From: Pseudonocardia lacus
Lineage (GTDB): Bacteria; Actinomycetota; Actinomycetes; Mycobacteriales; Pseudonocardiaceae
Length of the DNA: 37,435 nt
NCBI RefSeq assembly: GCF_018531445.1
Contig: NZ_JAHDTH010000058.1
Coordinates: 1 to 37,435, forward strand
Direction: 5' to 3'
Position 1 is the stretch's first letter, and each line of letters opens with the position of its first letter. Shown here one piece after another: positions 28,801-35,300 of the stretch. Made by a program: the position numbers and the translations under genes. Under the pieces are notes generated by a model that was not told where the DNA came from, made no database searches, and saw only the letters and a program-made list of their open reading frames with translations.

Positions 28801-30152
28801 GCGCTGCGGGTCGCTGCGGGGGGCTCACCGGTGATGATCAGATATGCGACGGCACCCAGCCCGAACACGTCGAGGTCCACCGGGTCGGGGTAGGCGCTGT
28901 CGAACTCCGGCGCGAGGTAGAGGTCAGCCGTGTCGGCCACCAGGTCGCTGCCCAGCGAGCTGGCACCCAACGACGAGCTCATGGTCGTCTCGAAGTCCCG
29001 CGCGGCCGACTGCCAGTCGATCACCCGCAGCACCGGCGACGACCCGTCCTGCTTGGCCGACACGTAGACCGACCGGGCGGCGAGGGCGCGGTGGTAGAGC
29101 GAGCGGCTGTGCGCGTAGCGGACCGCCTCGGCCAACTGCCGAACCATGTCCAGGCGGGTCTCCGGGGTCAGCCTCTCCCCGTGCACCGCCAGGAAGGAGT
29201 CGAGCCGCAGGTCCGTCTTCTCGTGCCGGAACAGGATCGCCGGCCCGCCCTGGTGCTCCCGGATCTGGACGGCCTGCGCGATGCCGCGGTGGGTGATCCC
29301 CTGCAGGACCTGGTACTCGCGGCGCGCAGCACGCTCGACCGCCTGCCGACGCTCGTCGGTGGCCTGCTGCTCGGTGAGGTAGATGCGGACCCGACCCGAC
29401 TCGCGGACCAAGTTGTGCCGCTCCGCCAGCCGGTCCTCCCACGTGGGTCCGGAGTCCAGCGGCGGCGACTTCAGCTTCCAGTCGTCGCCGAAGCGCAGGT
29501 GAGCGGTGGAGACGCGGATGCCGATCTCGTTGAGCAACCGGGGCAGCACCTGCCCGGCGAAGTGCGGGGTGATCCGGAAGTGCTCGCGCTGCGGGGGCCG
29601 GGAGAGCAGGTCCCGCCAGATCCACGGCAGCCCTTCGGCCGCCTCGTCGCGCCCGTAGACGCGTTGGCGCTGGACCTCGTCGAGCTCGGAACGCAAGCCC
29701 CTGTCGGAGAGGAACACCGCGGGCTCGACCCTGGGCAGCCGGTCGTTGATCCGGAGCCGGCGAGCGGCCCACTCCAACCTGCTCTTGAGGTCCTTGGACT
29801 TGCCGTCGGTGAGGTGCAACGGGTTGCGCAGCGTGCGGACCCGCCCCGAGGTGGGGTCGGTGAACGACCACGTGTCGCCGTGGTTGACCACCCGGCCGGG
29901 GTGCGCCTTGAGCTCCAGGAGGTACAGACCGCCAGGAACGGCGATCAGCAGGTCGCACTCGTTGATCCGGCCCGAGGACGCGGTGAAGGAGAACGTGGCC
30001 CAGGCCCGGTAGGGCTCAGCGTTGGGCATCAACCGCTTGACGTGGTCGAGCCCGTCCTGCTCCCACGGGTACTCCGAAGGCCGCTCCTGGAACCAGCGGC
30101 GCACCGGTGCGGACGCTGCACGGCCGGGAGGCTGCTGCTGCCTCGCCGCCAT
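25818..30152 (-). CDS. pglW: BREX type 2 serine/threonine kinase PglW (NERD, pseudokinase, kinase)
   Basis: A 1444-residue first gene of the BREX-2 run. An N-terminal NERD-like nuclease-related domain spans about residues 20-140 (INECDLLIAVPGGLYLLELKAHPG). Two kinase-like domains follow. The first, about 240-490, has HRALAARSVYV near 351 where HRD would be, and VIDWQ for DFG, and lacks a clear ATP-binding Lys: it is probably a pseudokinase. The second, about 535-800, has a Gly-rich loop ALGTGATARAV, Lys in RVLKIAL, HRDLKPDN near 660 and LLDFSLA: probably active. The C-terminal ~640 residues contain helix-hairpin-helix and HTH-like pieces (LAKRLETTQATVSRNQQAA) seen in PglW. ATG 30152 follows a GGGGG 8 bases upstream. 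In Streptomyces Pgl, PglW is an autophosphorylating kinase needed for resistance. Confidence 0.92.
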   Translation of the reverse strand: MAARQQQPPGRAASAPVRRWFQERPSEYPWEQDGLDHVKRLMPNAEPYRAWATFSFTASSGRINECDLLIAVPGGLYLLELKAHPGRVVNHGDTWSFTDPTSGRVRTLRNPLHLTDGKSKDLKSRLEWAARRLRINDRLPRVEPAVFLSDRGLRSELDEVQRQRVYGRDEAAEGLPWIWRDLLSRPPQREHFRITPHFAGQVLPRLLNEIGIRVSTAHLRFGDDWKLKSPPLDSGPTWEDRLAERHNLVRESGRVRIYLTEQQATDERRQAVERAARREYQVLQGITHRGIAQAVQIREHQGGPAILFRHEKTDLRLDSFLAVHGERLTPETRLDMVRQLAEAVRYAHSRSLYHRALAARSVYVSAKQDGSSPVLRVIDWQSAARDFETTMSSSLGASSLGSDLVADTADLYLAPEFDSAYPDPVDLDVFGLGAVAYLIITGEPPAATRSALIERLTNEHGLHLYGVDDAVVDVLDQLVFHATRADTGERLDSAEAFLLGLDQTEQDVAVPETTSPGADPLTAAVGQTLDGDWEVVRALGTGATARAVLVQRYVDLPDGEVGVESRVLKIALDEDKAAVLQAEGRVLDLVGGGAIVQKLDGPRLLGGRTVIDLQFGGGEDPQGGTLGALLRAEGRLSYHQLERFGADLFRALDQLAAHGVRHRDLKPDNFVVYQRADRSKQLMLLDFSLAAASERDVTAGTRGYLDPFLGTPRRPSFDDHAERYAAAVTLHEMASTSRPVWGDGTTDPRTTTDATPTIPAELFEPALRDELTAFFQRAFHREVDQRFDSLRQMEEAWRSVFVVADATTPATTPVTVGLDPRSLEETRDAAALSATLDTPLEAAGLSPRAVSVAQSFDATTVGELLDVRLYEIAKARGAGAVIRKELNRRHKQWSALLVAAPELARDDAVLTIDEMARLLVPRRASRKAEVAVATLGLTAGDDRPDAWATQVELAKRLETTQATVSRNQQAAAKDWAAMGWLAVVRDELVDAVRSAGRVMVSHELAAALRARHGAGGDQPDRTADQAAAVVRAAVEAESWAGHHAEDPDALERGPRLAVLRRRDRVLVALESLPGTEDPSAAELADFAQSLGRKADELAVAEPIPGRGAVVRELRLIPPPEGLAPLADTRLVALAAAASTGALVSPRFELYPRGLDLVTALRVSQAAAGVRRAIGATVEDLLIRVRSRFPEVGIPAGLTYLQLEEMVRTAGFPLEFDHADRRFRPPAREVPRRSLTASSTTAGRTFVIGQDRHDVVRARLSTAVERGGFLALTLRGRNLPGTAAALARSYPVRPVDVAALFLTEFRALVADRGQEWGKVLTTDARFGETGRIPPGLASYVRTCWTRVGEHLTEQGADGTVLFLHDAGLLARYAEAGGHDLLVALQAAARQPARAPHGLWLLCPAASATGTPQLDGHVVEVVDGSERLVLDGDFLDGLRNGAINAA

Positions 30153-30497
30153 CAGCGCTGCCCCCGATCACGACCGGCTGAGTACCTCGTCGTCCCGTCC
30201 ACCGTTCCCCTCCCGCGGTGTGCAGATCGACCGCCCACACTAGCCACGGAGCGCGCACAGCCAGGAGGCGCCGCCGTTCCGCATCCCGACCGTCCGCGCA
30301 CACGGCAGTCAACGGCGGGACGGTGCGACACAGCCAGCAATGCCGGGTCCGACCCAGCCATAGTCGAGCGGGGGACCGACCGCACCGGCGCCTGCCAGGC
30401 GACCACGCACCATCGCGGCTGACCACGCCGCAACCACAGCTCGATCCAACAGCTCGTCCAGCCTGCGCGAAGAGCACACGAAGCGGCGGAGGGCCAG
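30153..30497. promoter_or_regulatory. Divergent intergenic region before pglW and the excisionase-like gene
   Basis: A 345-base spacer without a supported gene. It should hold the promoter of the BREX operon (leftward) and of the excisionase-integrase pair (rightward). A weak leftward candidate is CTGGCT (30264-30259) and TAGTGT (30242-30237) with a 16-base spacer, about 85 bases before pglW. A TTGACT on the minus strand (30312-30307) has no TAnnnT partner at 16-18 bases. No clear operator repeat was seen. Confidence 0.35.
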
Positions 30498-30689
30498 ATG
30501 GCTGACGAACCAGCACGGCTGTGGACAGTCACCGAAGTGGCGACCTTCCTCGGCATCCCGCCGACCACGCTGTACCAGTGGCGCTACCGCGGCTACGGGC
30601 CCCGCGGTCGACGGGTGGGCCGCTACCTCCGCTACGACCCGCGCGACGTCCGCGCCTGGTTCGCCGCTCAGAACGACGGCGCCGCGTAG
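30498..30689 (+). CDS. Small MerR-like HTH protein, probable excisionase
   Basis: A 63-residue protein that is almost entirely one winged-HTH of the MerR/excisionase (HTH_17) type: LWTVTEVATFLGIPPTTLYQWRYRGYGP, followed by the wing VGRYLRYDPRDVRAWF. GGAGG lies just upstream of ATG 30498. It precedes the integrase by 27 bases, the usual arrangement of a recombination directionality factor with its tyrosine integrase in actinobacterial integrative elements and prophages. It may bend DNA at the attachment site to favour excision, and may also repress the integrase promoter. The role follows from family and context, not from any visible att-arm repeat set. Confidence 0.85.
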   Translation: MADEPARLWTVTEVATFLGIPPTTLYQWRYRGYGPRGRRVGRYLRYDPRDVRAWFAAQNDGAA

Positions 30690-30716
30690 CACTGCGGCCT
30701 TCTGACTGGCCGCATC

Positions 30717-31871
30717 GTGGGCAGCATCGGGCGCCGCAAGCGCGCCGGCGGCTTCGTCTGGGACGCCCGCTGGCGCGACCCCGACGGCCGCCAGCGGAAG
30801 AAGGCCTTCGCCCGGCGAATCGACGCCGAGCGCTTCCTGACCACGATCTCCGCCGACGTCCTGCGCGGCGACTACGTCGACCCGAACGACCCCACGACCG
30901 TGCGCGAGTACGCCGAAGCGTGGCGCGAAGCACAGGTCCACCGACCGACGACCCGCGCCCATGTGGAGACCAACCTACGCCGCCACGTCTACCCGTACTT
31001 CGGCGACCGCCGGCTCTCCTCCGTCCGCCCCGGCGAGATCCAGGCCTGGATCAGCCGACTGACCCGCCAGCTCTCCCCGGCCACCGTCCAGGTCATCCAC
31101 GGCATCCTCGCCGCCATCTACAAAGCGGCCATTCGCGATCGACTCGTCAACAGCTCACCCTGCCAGGGCACCAAGCTCCCTAAACGCCTCCCCGTAGAGG
31201 TCACGCCGCCGACCACGACAATCGTGCACGCCTTGACCGACGCCGTTCCGGAGCGCTACCGCGCGCTGATCGTCCTCGCCGCCGGAACCGGAATGCGCCA
31301 GGGCGAGTGCTTCGGCCTCGACACCGACCACATCGACCTCGACAACCACAGCCTCCGCGTCGAACAGCAGCTCGTCCTGCTCCCCTATCGGGATCCATTC
31401 CTCGGGCCGCCCAAGACACCCGCTTCGCACCGCACGATCCCGCTGCCAGACGTCGTCGTCGAAGCGATGGCCCGGCATCTTGAACGCTTCCCCGTCCAGC
31501 GCCCTGACCGCCTCATCTTCACCGACGACGACGGCAACGCCCTCCGACGGACGCGGTTCTCCCGCGAGGTCTGGCAGCCTGCCGTTGCCGCAGCAGGCGC
31601 TCGCCGGGCCACCGGCTTCCACGACCTGCGCCACTACTACGCCTCGCTGCTCATCCGGCACGGCGAATCGGTGAAGACCGTCCAGCGGCGTCTCGGCCAC
31701 GCCACTGCGGCCGAAACCCTGGACACCTACGCGCACCTTTGGCCCGACTCGGACGAGCGCACCCGCGAAGCGATCGACGCGGTCCTGCGCGCACCACGCC
31801 ACGAGCGCCCCTCGACCCAAGCAGCGCCGCCGAGCCGGCCAGGGTCGGCGCAAGACAGTCCGACTCGCTGA
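30717..31871 (+). CDS. int: Tyrosine site-specific integrase
   Basis: A 384-residue phage/ICE-type integrase. The N-terminal AP2-like arm-binding domain (GGFVWDARWRDPDGRQRKKAF) is followed by a SAM-like core-binding domain (TVREYAEAWREAQ to ILAAIYKAAI) and the catalytic domain. Catalytic residues are all visible: Arg194 in TGMRQGE, Lys233 in PPKTPASHR, His302 and Arg305 in HDLRHYY, His328 in LGHA, and the nucleophile Tyr338 in DTYAHLW. GTG 30717 has a poor ribosome site, so translation may depend on the gene before it. The gene ends 168 bases from the 3' end of rnpB and points toward it. It probably integrated the element carrying the defence genes to its left. Confidence 0.93.
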   Translation: MGSIGRRKRAGGFVWDARWRDPDGRQRKKAFARRIDAERFLTTISADVLRGDYVDPNDPTTVREYAEAWREAQVHRPTTRAHVETNLRRHVYPYFGDRRLSSVRPGEIQAWISRLTRQLSPATVQVIHGILAAIYKAAIRDRLVNSSPCQGTKLPKRLPVEVTPPTTTIVHALTDAVPERYRALIVLAAGTGMRQGECFGLDTDHIDLDNHSLRVEQQLVLLPYRDPFLGPPKTPASHRTIPLPDVVVEAMARHLERFPVQRPDRLIFTDDDGNALRRTRFSREVWQPAVAAAGARRATGFHDLRHYYASLLIRHGESVKTVQRRLGHATAAETLDTYAHLWPDSDERTREAIDAVLRAPRHERPSTQAAPPSRPGSAQDSPTR

Positions 31872-32039
31872 TCGGTCCCGGGCCCGCACCTTGCCCGCGC
31901 CTGCATCACGGAGAGTGACTACAACCGAGCCAGCAGCCGTCCGTCCACTTCGGACGATCATCTTCACAGGCCGCTCTCATGTGCCATGAATGTGCCATGA
32001 GAACGATCACTGAGACTGTTTTCGCAGCTCAGGGGGTTG
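31872..32039. other. Integrase-rnpB gap, probable attachment region
   Basis: There is no gene in these 168 bases. They lie between the integrase stop and the rnpB 3' end, the normal place for an attachment core and integrase arm sites. They contain the tandem repeat listed separately. The core itself cannot be fixed without the empty site from a related genome. Confidence 0.45.
31975..32002. repeat. Tandem 11-bp repeat framed by a 7-bp inverted repeat
   Basis: ATGTGCCATGA occurs twice without a gap, at 31979-31989 and 31990-32000. The pair is framed by TCTCATG (31975-31981) and its reverse complement CATGAGA (31996-32002). It sits 38 bases from the rnpB 3' end. Repeats of this size beside an integrase are typical arm-binding or directionality-factor sites. 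Confidence 0.6.
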
Positions 32040-32448
32040 GCGCGGACGAGCTGGCCTGTAAGCCGGATCCTGTTCCCGGGGGCCTCGCGGCCCTCCGTTC
32101 GGCGACCATCCATCTAGGCCCACCGTCGCCGGTGGGCTCGTGCGACCTACCCGCAGGCTCGGACGGGCCGCCCTCGAACGCCTGCGCAGCCCCGGTGGGG
32201 GCCTTTTGGTCTTGCTCCGGGTGGGGTTTGCCGAGCCACCCCGGTCACCCGGGGTGCTGGTGGTCTCTTACACCACCGTTTCACCCTTACCCCGCGTCCC
32301 TGGGGACGTGGGGCGGTCTGTTCTCTGTGGCACTTTCCCGCGGGTCGCCCCGGGTTGCCGTTGACAACCACCCTGCCCTGCGGAGTCCGGACTTTCCTCG
32401 GCGGCGGGTCGCCCCGCCGACGCGGCCGCCCGGCCAGCTCGTCCGCCG
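32040..32448 (-). ncRNA. rnpB: RNase P RNA, bacterial type A
   Basis: The catalytic RNA of RNase P, about 409 nt, which matures tRNA 5' ends. On the minus strand it shows the conserved 5' block GAGGAAAGTCCGGACTCC (32399-32382), an ACAGAGAACAGACCGCC block, GTAAGGGTGAAACGGTG, AGATGGATGGTCGCC and the 3' block GGATCCGGCTTACAGGCC. Helix P1 is visible directly: 32433-32447 and 32042-32056 are perfectly complementary over 15 bp, which fixes both ends closely. All main conserved blocks are present, so the gene is functional despite the neighbouring integrase. A protein frame reading through this region on the plus strand is spurious. Confidence 0.97.
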
Positions 32449-32453
32449 TTCCA

Positions 32454-32459
32454 CTCTAG
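32454..32459 (-). promoter_or_regulatory. rnpB -10 element
   Basis: TAGAGT on the minus strand lies 5 bases before the predicted rnpB 5' end at 32448, a good fit to the actinobacterial TAnnnT. No clear -35 hexamer is visible at 16-18 bases. Confidence 0.5.
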
Positions 32460-32523
32460 TCACCCGGCCGGGACGGCGGGTCGTGTGGGGCACACGGCGC
32501 GGGCGGGGGCGGCCCGGCCGGGA

Positions 32524-32529
32524 TAGCGT
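32524..32529 (+). promoter_or_regulatory. -10 element for a leaderless transcript of the TauE-like gene
   Basis: TAGCGT is followed by 7 bases and then GTG 32537. No ribosome site lies between, so transcription probably starts at the GTG itself, a common arrangement in actinobacteria. Confidence 0.5.
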
Positions 32530-32536
32530 TCGCGGG

Positions 32537-33298
32537 GTGATCGACGCGTCGCCGGGTGCTCTGGTGTTCCTGCTGGTGGCGGGGCTGCTGGCGGGTGGGA
32601 TCAACGGGGTGGCCGGTGGGGGGTCGCTGCTGGTGTTCCCGGCGCTGCTGGCGGTCGGGTTCAGCCCGCTGGCCGCGAACGTGACCAACTCGGTGGCGCA
32701 GTGGCCGGGCTACGTGGGCATCGTGGCGGGCACCCGGCAGGACCTGGTCGGGCAGCGGCGGCGGGTGCTGCACACGGTGCCGGTGGCGGTCGTGGGGTCG
32801 GCGGTGGGGTGCGTCCTGCTGCTGGTGCTGCCGGACGCGGTGTTCGACGCCGTGGTGCCCGGGCTGGTGCTGGCGGCCAGCGCGCTGACCGCGCTCGGGC
32901 CGCGGATCCGCCGGTGGATCGGGACGCCGGAGCCGGGGGCGCCCGACCGGCTGGTCGCGCTGCTGCCCGCCGTGTTCTTCGCCGGTATGTACGGCGGCTA
33001 CTTCGGGGGTGCGCTGGGGGTCATCCTGATCGCCACCTTGCAGCTGTGCACGAACGACATCCTGCGCCGGCTCAACGCGCTCAAGGCGCTGCTGACGCTG
33101 CTGGTGGCCACCGTGACGGTGGTCATCTTCGCGCTGGGGGCGCCGGTGGACTGGCTGGCCGTCGCGCTGCTGGCCCCGACGACGCTGGTCGGCGGGTACC
33201 TGGGGGGCGCGCTCGCGCGGAAGCTGCCGGAGACCGTGCTGCGCTGGGCGGTGGTGGTGGTCGGCACCTGCGTCGGTGTCTACCTGCTGGTCAGCTGA
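32537..33298 (+). CDS. TauE/SafE-family membrane permease (sulfite exporter-like)
   Basis: A 253-residue polytopic membrane protein of the TauE/SafE (DUF81) family. The first repeat carries the family-typical LLAGGINGVAGGGSLLVFPALL with LAANVTNSVAQWPGY; the second half repeats the theme in FFAGMYGGYFGGALGVILI and LLTLLVATVTVVIFALG. About 7-8 hydrophobic segments are visible. Members export sulfite, sulfoacetate or related organosulfur anions, but the substrate cannot be read here. GTG 32537 is chosen because membrane-protein character begins there and a leaderless-type promoter precedes it; the frame open from 31979 runs antisense through rnpB and is not coding. It reads away from rnpB and ends at a long stem-loop. 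Confidence 0.85.
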   Translation: MIDASPGALVFLLVAGLLAGGINGVAGGGSLLVFPALLAVGFSPLAANVTNSVAQWPGYVGIVAGTRQDLVGQRRRVLHTVPVAVVGSAVGCVLLLVLPDAVFDAVVPGLVLAASALTALGPRIRRWIGTPEPGAPDRLVALLPAVFFAGMYGGYFGGALGVILIATLQLCTNDILRRLNALKALLTLLVATVTVVIFALGAPVDWLAVALLAPTTLVGGYLGGALARKLPETVLRWAVVVVGTCVGVYLLVS

Positions 33299-33321
33299 GT
33301 GGCGCCGGTCGCCTCCGGCTG

Positions 33322-33386
33322 CCGTCGAGAACGAGGTTGTCGTGATCGTTCCGGCTTGTTGATCACGACGAGTTCGTTCTCGACGG
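33322..33386. terminator. Long stem-loop between converging genes
   Basis: Arms 33322-33347 and 33361-33386 are 26 bases each and match at 22 positions (13 outer, 4 mismatched, 9 inner), around a 13-base loop. It sits between the converging TauE-like and glycosyltransferase genes, so it may end transcription in both directions. It lacks a U-run and could equally be a dispersed intergenic repeat. Confidence 0.55.
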
Positions 33387-33392
33387 GGTGGG

Positions 33393-34499
33393 TCAGCGGG
33401 TGAGGGCTTCGAGGGTGGGGACGAGGGAGGCGGGCTCGGGGAGGGCGGCGATCTCGGCGGCGACGTCCTCGGCGGCCTCGCGCAGCGCGGCGTCGCCGAC
33501 CAGGCGGGTGAGGTCGTCGGCGCTGATCCGCCGGGCCGGCCTGGCCAGGCCGACGCCGCGCCGGGCCACCAGCTCGGCGTTGTGCCGGCGGTCGCCCGCG
33601 CCGGGCACCACGAGCTGCGGCACGCCGCAGGCCAGCGCCTGCACGAGGCTCCCGGCGCCGCCGTGGTGCACCAGCGCGTCGGCGTGCTCGAGGGCCCGGT
33701 CGAGCGGGACCCAGCCGGTCGCGCGCACGTTCGGGGGCAGCCGCCGGTCGTCGCGGCCGCGGACCAGCACGAACTCGGCGTCGACCCGCTCTGCCACGGC
33801 CACCACGGACGCGGTCGGGTCGCCCCCGGAGGGCCCGATGGTGGAGTGGCTGACCAGCACGCGGGGGCGGCTGCCCGGCCCGGCCAGCCACGGCGGCAGC
33901 TCCCCGGCCCCGGAGGACGGGACGGCGCGCATCCGCGGTCCCGGCCGCTCCCCCACCACGCTCGGCGGCCCGGTGCGGACGGTCAGCGCGGGCCGCAGCG
34001 CCTCCACCCCGTAGCGGTCGAGCACGCGGCGCAGCCGCGCGTCGGCGGCGGTGACCGCGAGCAGCTCGTCGCCGTCGACGAGGTTGCTCTCCTGCAGCAC
34101 CGCCGGCACGCCCACGACGGCCGCCGCCAGCGCGCCCGAGGCGGCCAGCGACTCGAATAGCACCAGGTCGGGGCGCCATTGGCGGGCCAGCGCAACCGCC
34201 CCATCGGCCATCCGGGCGGCGACCGCGCCGAACAGGTGGCCGACCATCCGGGTGCCGGCCCGGCCGGTCATCTCCAGGGCGATCAGGCGGGGGTGCGCCA
34301 GCGCGATCGGCGCCGCGATGCGCCCCATCGGGACCGGACCGGTGAGGTCGCGCACCGGGATGCCGCCGGTGTCGACGGCCGCGGCGTCGCCGCCGGTCGC
34401 GATCAGGACCTCGTGCCCGGCTCCCCGCAAGGCGGCGGCCAGCGGCAGCAGCGGGGTGAGGTGCCCGACGAGGGGTGCGGCGACGGCGAGGACCTTCAT
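33393..34499 (-). CDS. MGT/GT1-type glycosyltransferase (GT-B fold)
   Basis: A 368-residue glycosyltransferase of the macrolide/antibiotic-type GT-B family. The N-terminal nucleotide-fold half starts MKVLAVAAPLVGHLTPLLPLA with the usual GHLTPLLPLA acceptor-side motif. The C-terminal half has the donor-sugar motif HHGGAGSLVQALACGVPQLVVP and DRRHNAE. Such enzymes move a nucleotide-diphospho sugar to small hydrophobic acceptors, often to detoxify or decorate natural products. ATG 34499 is preferred over the in-frame GTG two codons earlier. The gene is alone, with its own likely regulated promoter (palindrome at 34514-34531). The acceptor is unknown and no biosynthetic cluster surrounds it, so self-protection or xenobiotic modification is a guess. 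Confidence 0.85.
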   Translation of the reverse strand: MKVLAVAAPLVGHLTPLLPLAAALRGAGHEVLIATGGDAAAVDTGGIPVRDLTGPVPMGRIAAPIALAHPRLIALEMTGRAGTRMVGHLFGAVAARMADGAVALARQWRPDLVLFESLAASGALAAAVVGVPAVLQESNLVDGDELLAVTAADARLRRVLDRYGVEALRPALTVRTGPPSVVGERPGPRMRAVPSSGAGELPPWLAGPGSRPRVLVSHSTIGPSGGDPTASVVAVAERVDAEFVLVRGRDDRRLPPNVRATGWVPLDRALEHADALVHHGGAGSLVQALACGVPQLVVPGAGDRRHNAELVARRGVGLARPARRISADDLTRLVGDAALREAAEDVAAEIAALPEPASLVPTLEALTR

Positions 34500-34513
34500 G
34501 CCCACCGACCCTA

Positions 34514-34531
34514 CCTCTACACCCGTAGAGG
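34514..34531. promoter_or_regulatory. Perfect palindrome in the glycosyltransferase promoter, candidate operator
   Basis: CCTCTAC-ACCC-GTAGAGG, 7-bp perfect arms and a 4-base centre, lies in the 37 bases between the phosphatase stop and the glycosyltransferase ATG. It is adjacent to a TAGGGT -10-like hexamer (34513-34508, minus strand), which is 8 bases before the ATG. Size and position fit a TetR- or MerR-type operator. Confidence 0.55.
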
Positions 34532-34536
34532 AACGG

Positions 34537-35223
34537 TCAGCCGTTGGGGTGGTGGCTGGTGTCGTTCACCAGCCGCACGCTCGCGCCGCCGTCGGGGTAG
34601 AAGGTGGCCTCGCTGAGCGAGGCCAGGTCGAGGTGCAGCCGGTAGAGGATGCCCGGGCCGCCGTCGAGCGCCGTGCGCAGCAGCAGCTTGATCGGGGTCA
34701 CGTGGCTGACCAGGACGACCGTCGCCCCCGGGAACTCCTCGACCACCGCCCGCCGCTCGGCGTCGACGCGGCGACCGACGTCGGCGAAGCTCTCCCCGCC
34801 CGGCGCGGCCACCTCCTCCGAGCCCAGCCAGCGCGAGTGCAGCTCCGGGTTGCGGGCGCGGGCCTCGGCGAAGGTCAGGCCCTCCCAGCCGCCGAAGTCG
34901 GTCTCGATCAGCCGCTCCCGCACGTGCAGCGGGGCGCCGGTCGCCTCGGCGACGGCGGCCGCGGTCTGCCGGGCCCGGCGCAGCGGCGAGGTCAGCACCG
35001 CGACCACGTCCGGCACGCCAGCGAGCCGGGCCGCGGCGGCCGCGGCCTGCTCGTGGCCCAGCTCGGTGAGCTCGGGGTCGCCGTGGCCGGAGTACCGCCG
35101 CTCGACGGACAGCGCCGTCTGCCCGTGGCGCAGCAGCAGCAACCGGGTCGGGACGCCCTTCTGCCCCGTCCAGGACGCCGTCGCCTGGGCGGTGCCCGTG
35201 GCCGAGCCGCGCAGCTCGGTCAT
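34537..35223 (-). CDS. Histidine phosphatase (phosphoglycerate-mutase-like), lacking the usual RNase H domain
   Basis: A 228-residue branch-1 histidine phosphatase: RLLLLRHGQTALSVERRYSG near residues 27-46 carries the RHG catalytic motif, SPLRRARQTA the second Arg, ETDFGGWEG the acid region, and VVLVSHVTPIK the second His. The residues needed for phosphatase chemistry are present. In this conserved locus (Mycobacterium Rv2228c) the protein is usually ~360 residues, an RNase HI domain joined to this CobC-like phosphatase through an SWTG-type linker. Here the linker (ASWTGQKGVPTR) remains but no RNase H domain is encoded, since the zinc-ribbon gene ends only 77 bases upstream. ATG 35223 is the only sensible start. 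The substrate is unknown; alpha-ribazole phosphate and general phosphate esters are the family options. Confidence 0.85.
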   Translation of the reverse strand: MTELRGSATGTAQATASWTGQKGVPTRLLLLRHGQTALSVERRYSGHGDPELTELGHEQAAAAAARLAGVPDVVAVLTSPLRRARQTAAAVAEATGAPLHVRERLIETDFGGWEGLTFAEARARNPELHSRWLGSEEVAAPGGESFADVGRRVDAERRAVVEEFPGATVVLVSHVTPIKLLLRTALDGGPGILYRLHLDLASLSEATFYPDGGASVRLVNDTSHHPNG

Positions 35224-35300
35224 CGGTCCGACACCCGCTCGACGACCGGTCGCGCGTGCATCCGAGCCTCCATCACACGATCACCTCCACCCCGTCGTCC

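Noticed and set aside
30284..30312. TTGACT as a -35 for the BREX operon
   Set aside because: No TAnnnT hexamer lies at 16-18 bases from it; the sequence there reads TCGGGA.
27960..30422. 820-codon plus-strand frame opposite pglW
   Set aside because: Shadow frame without motifs or ribosome site; pglW on the other strand has clear kinase motifs.
31979..32536. Plus-strand coding extension ahead of the TauE-like gene
   Set aside because: It runs antisense through the whole RNase P RNA gene, and its start lies in a repeat; family similarity begins only after 32537.
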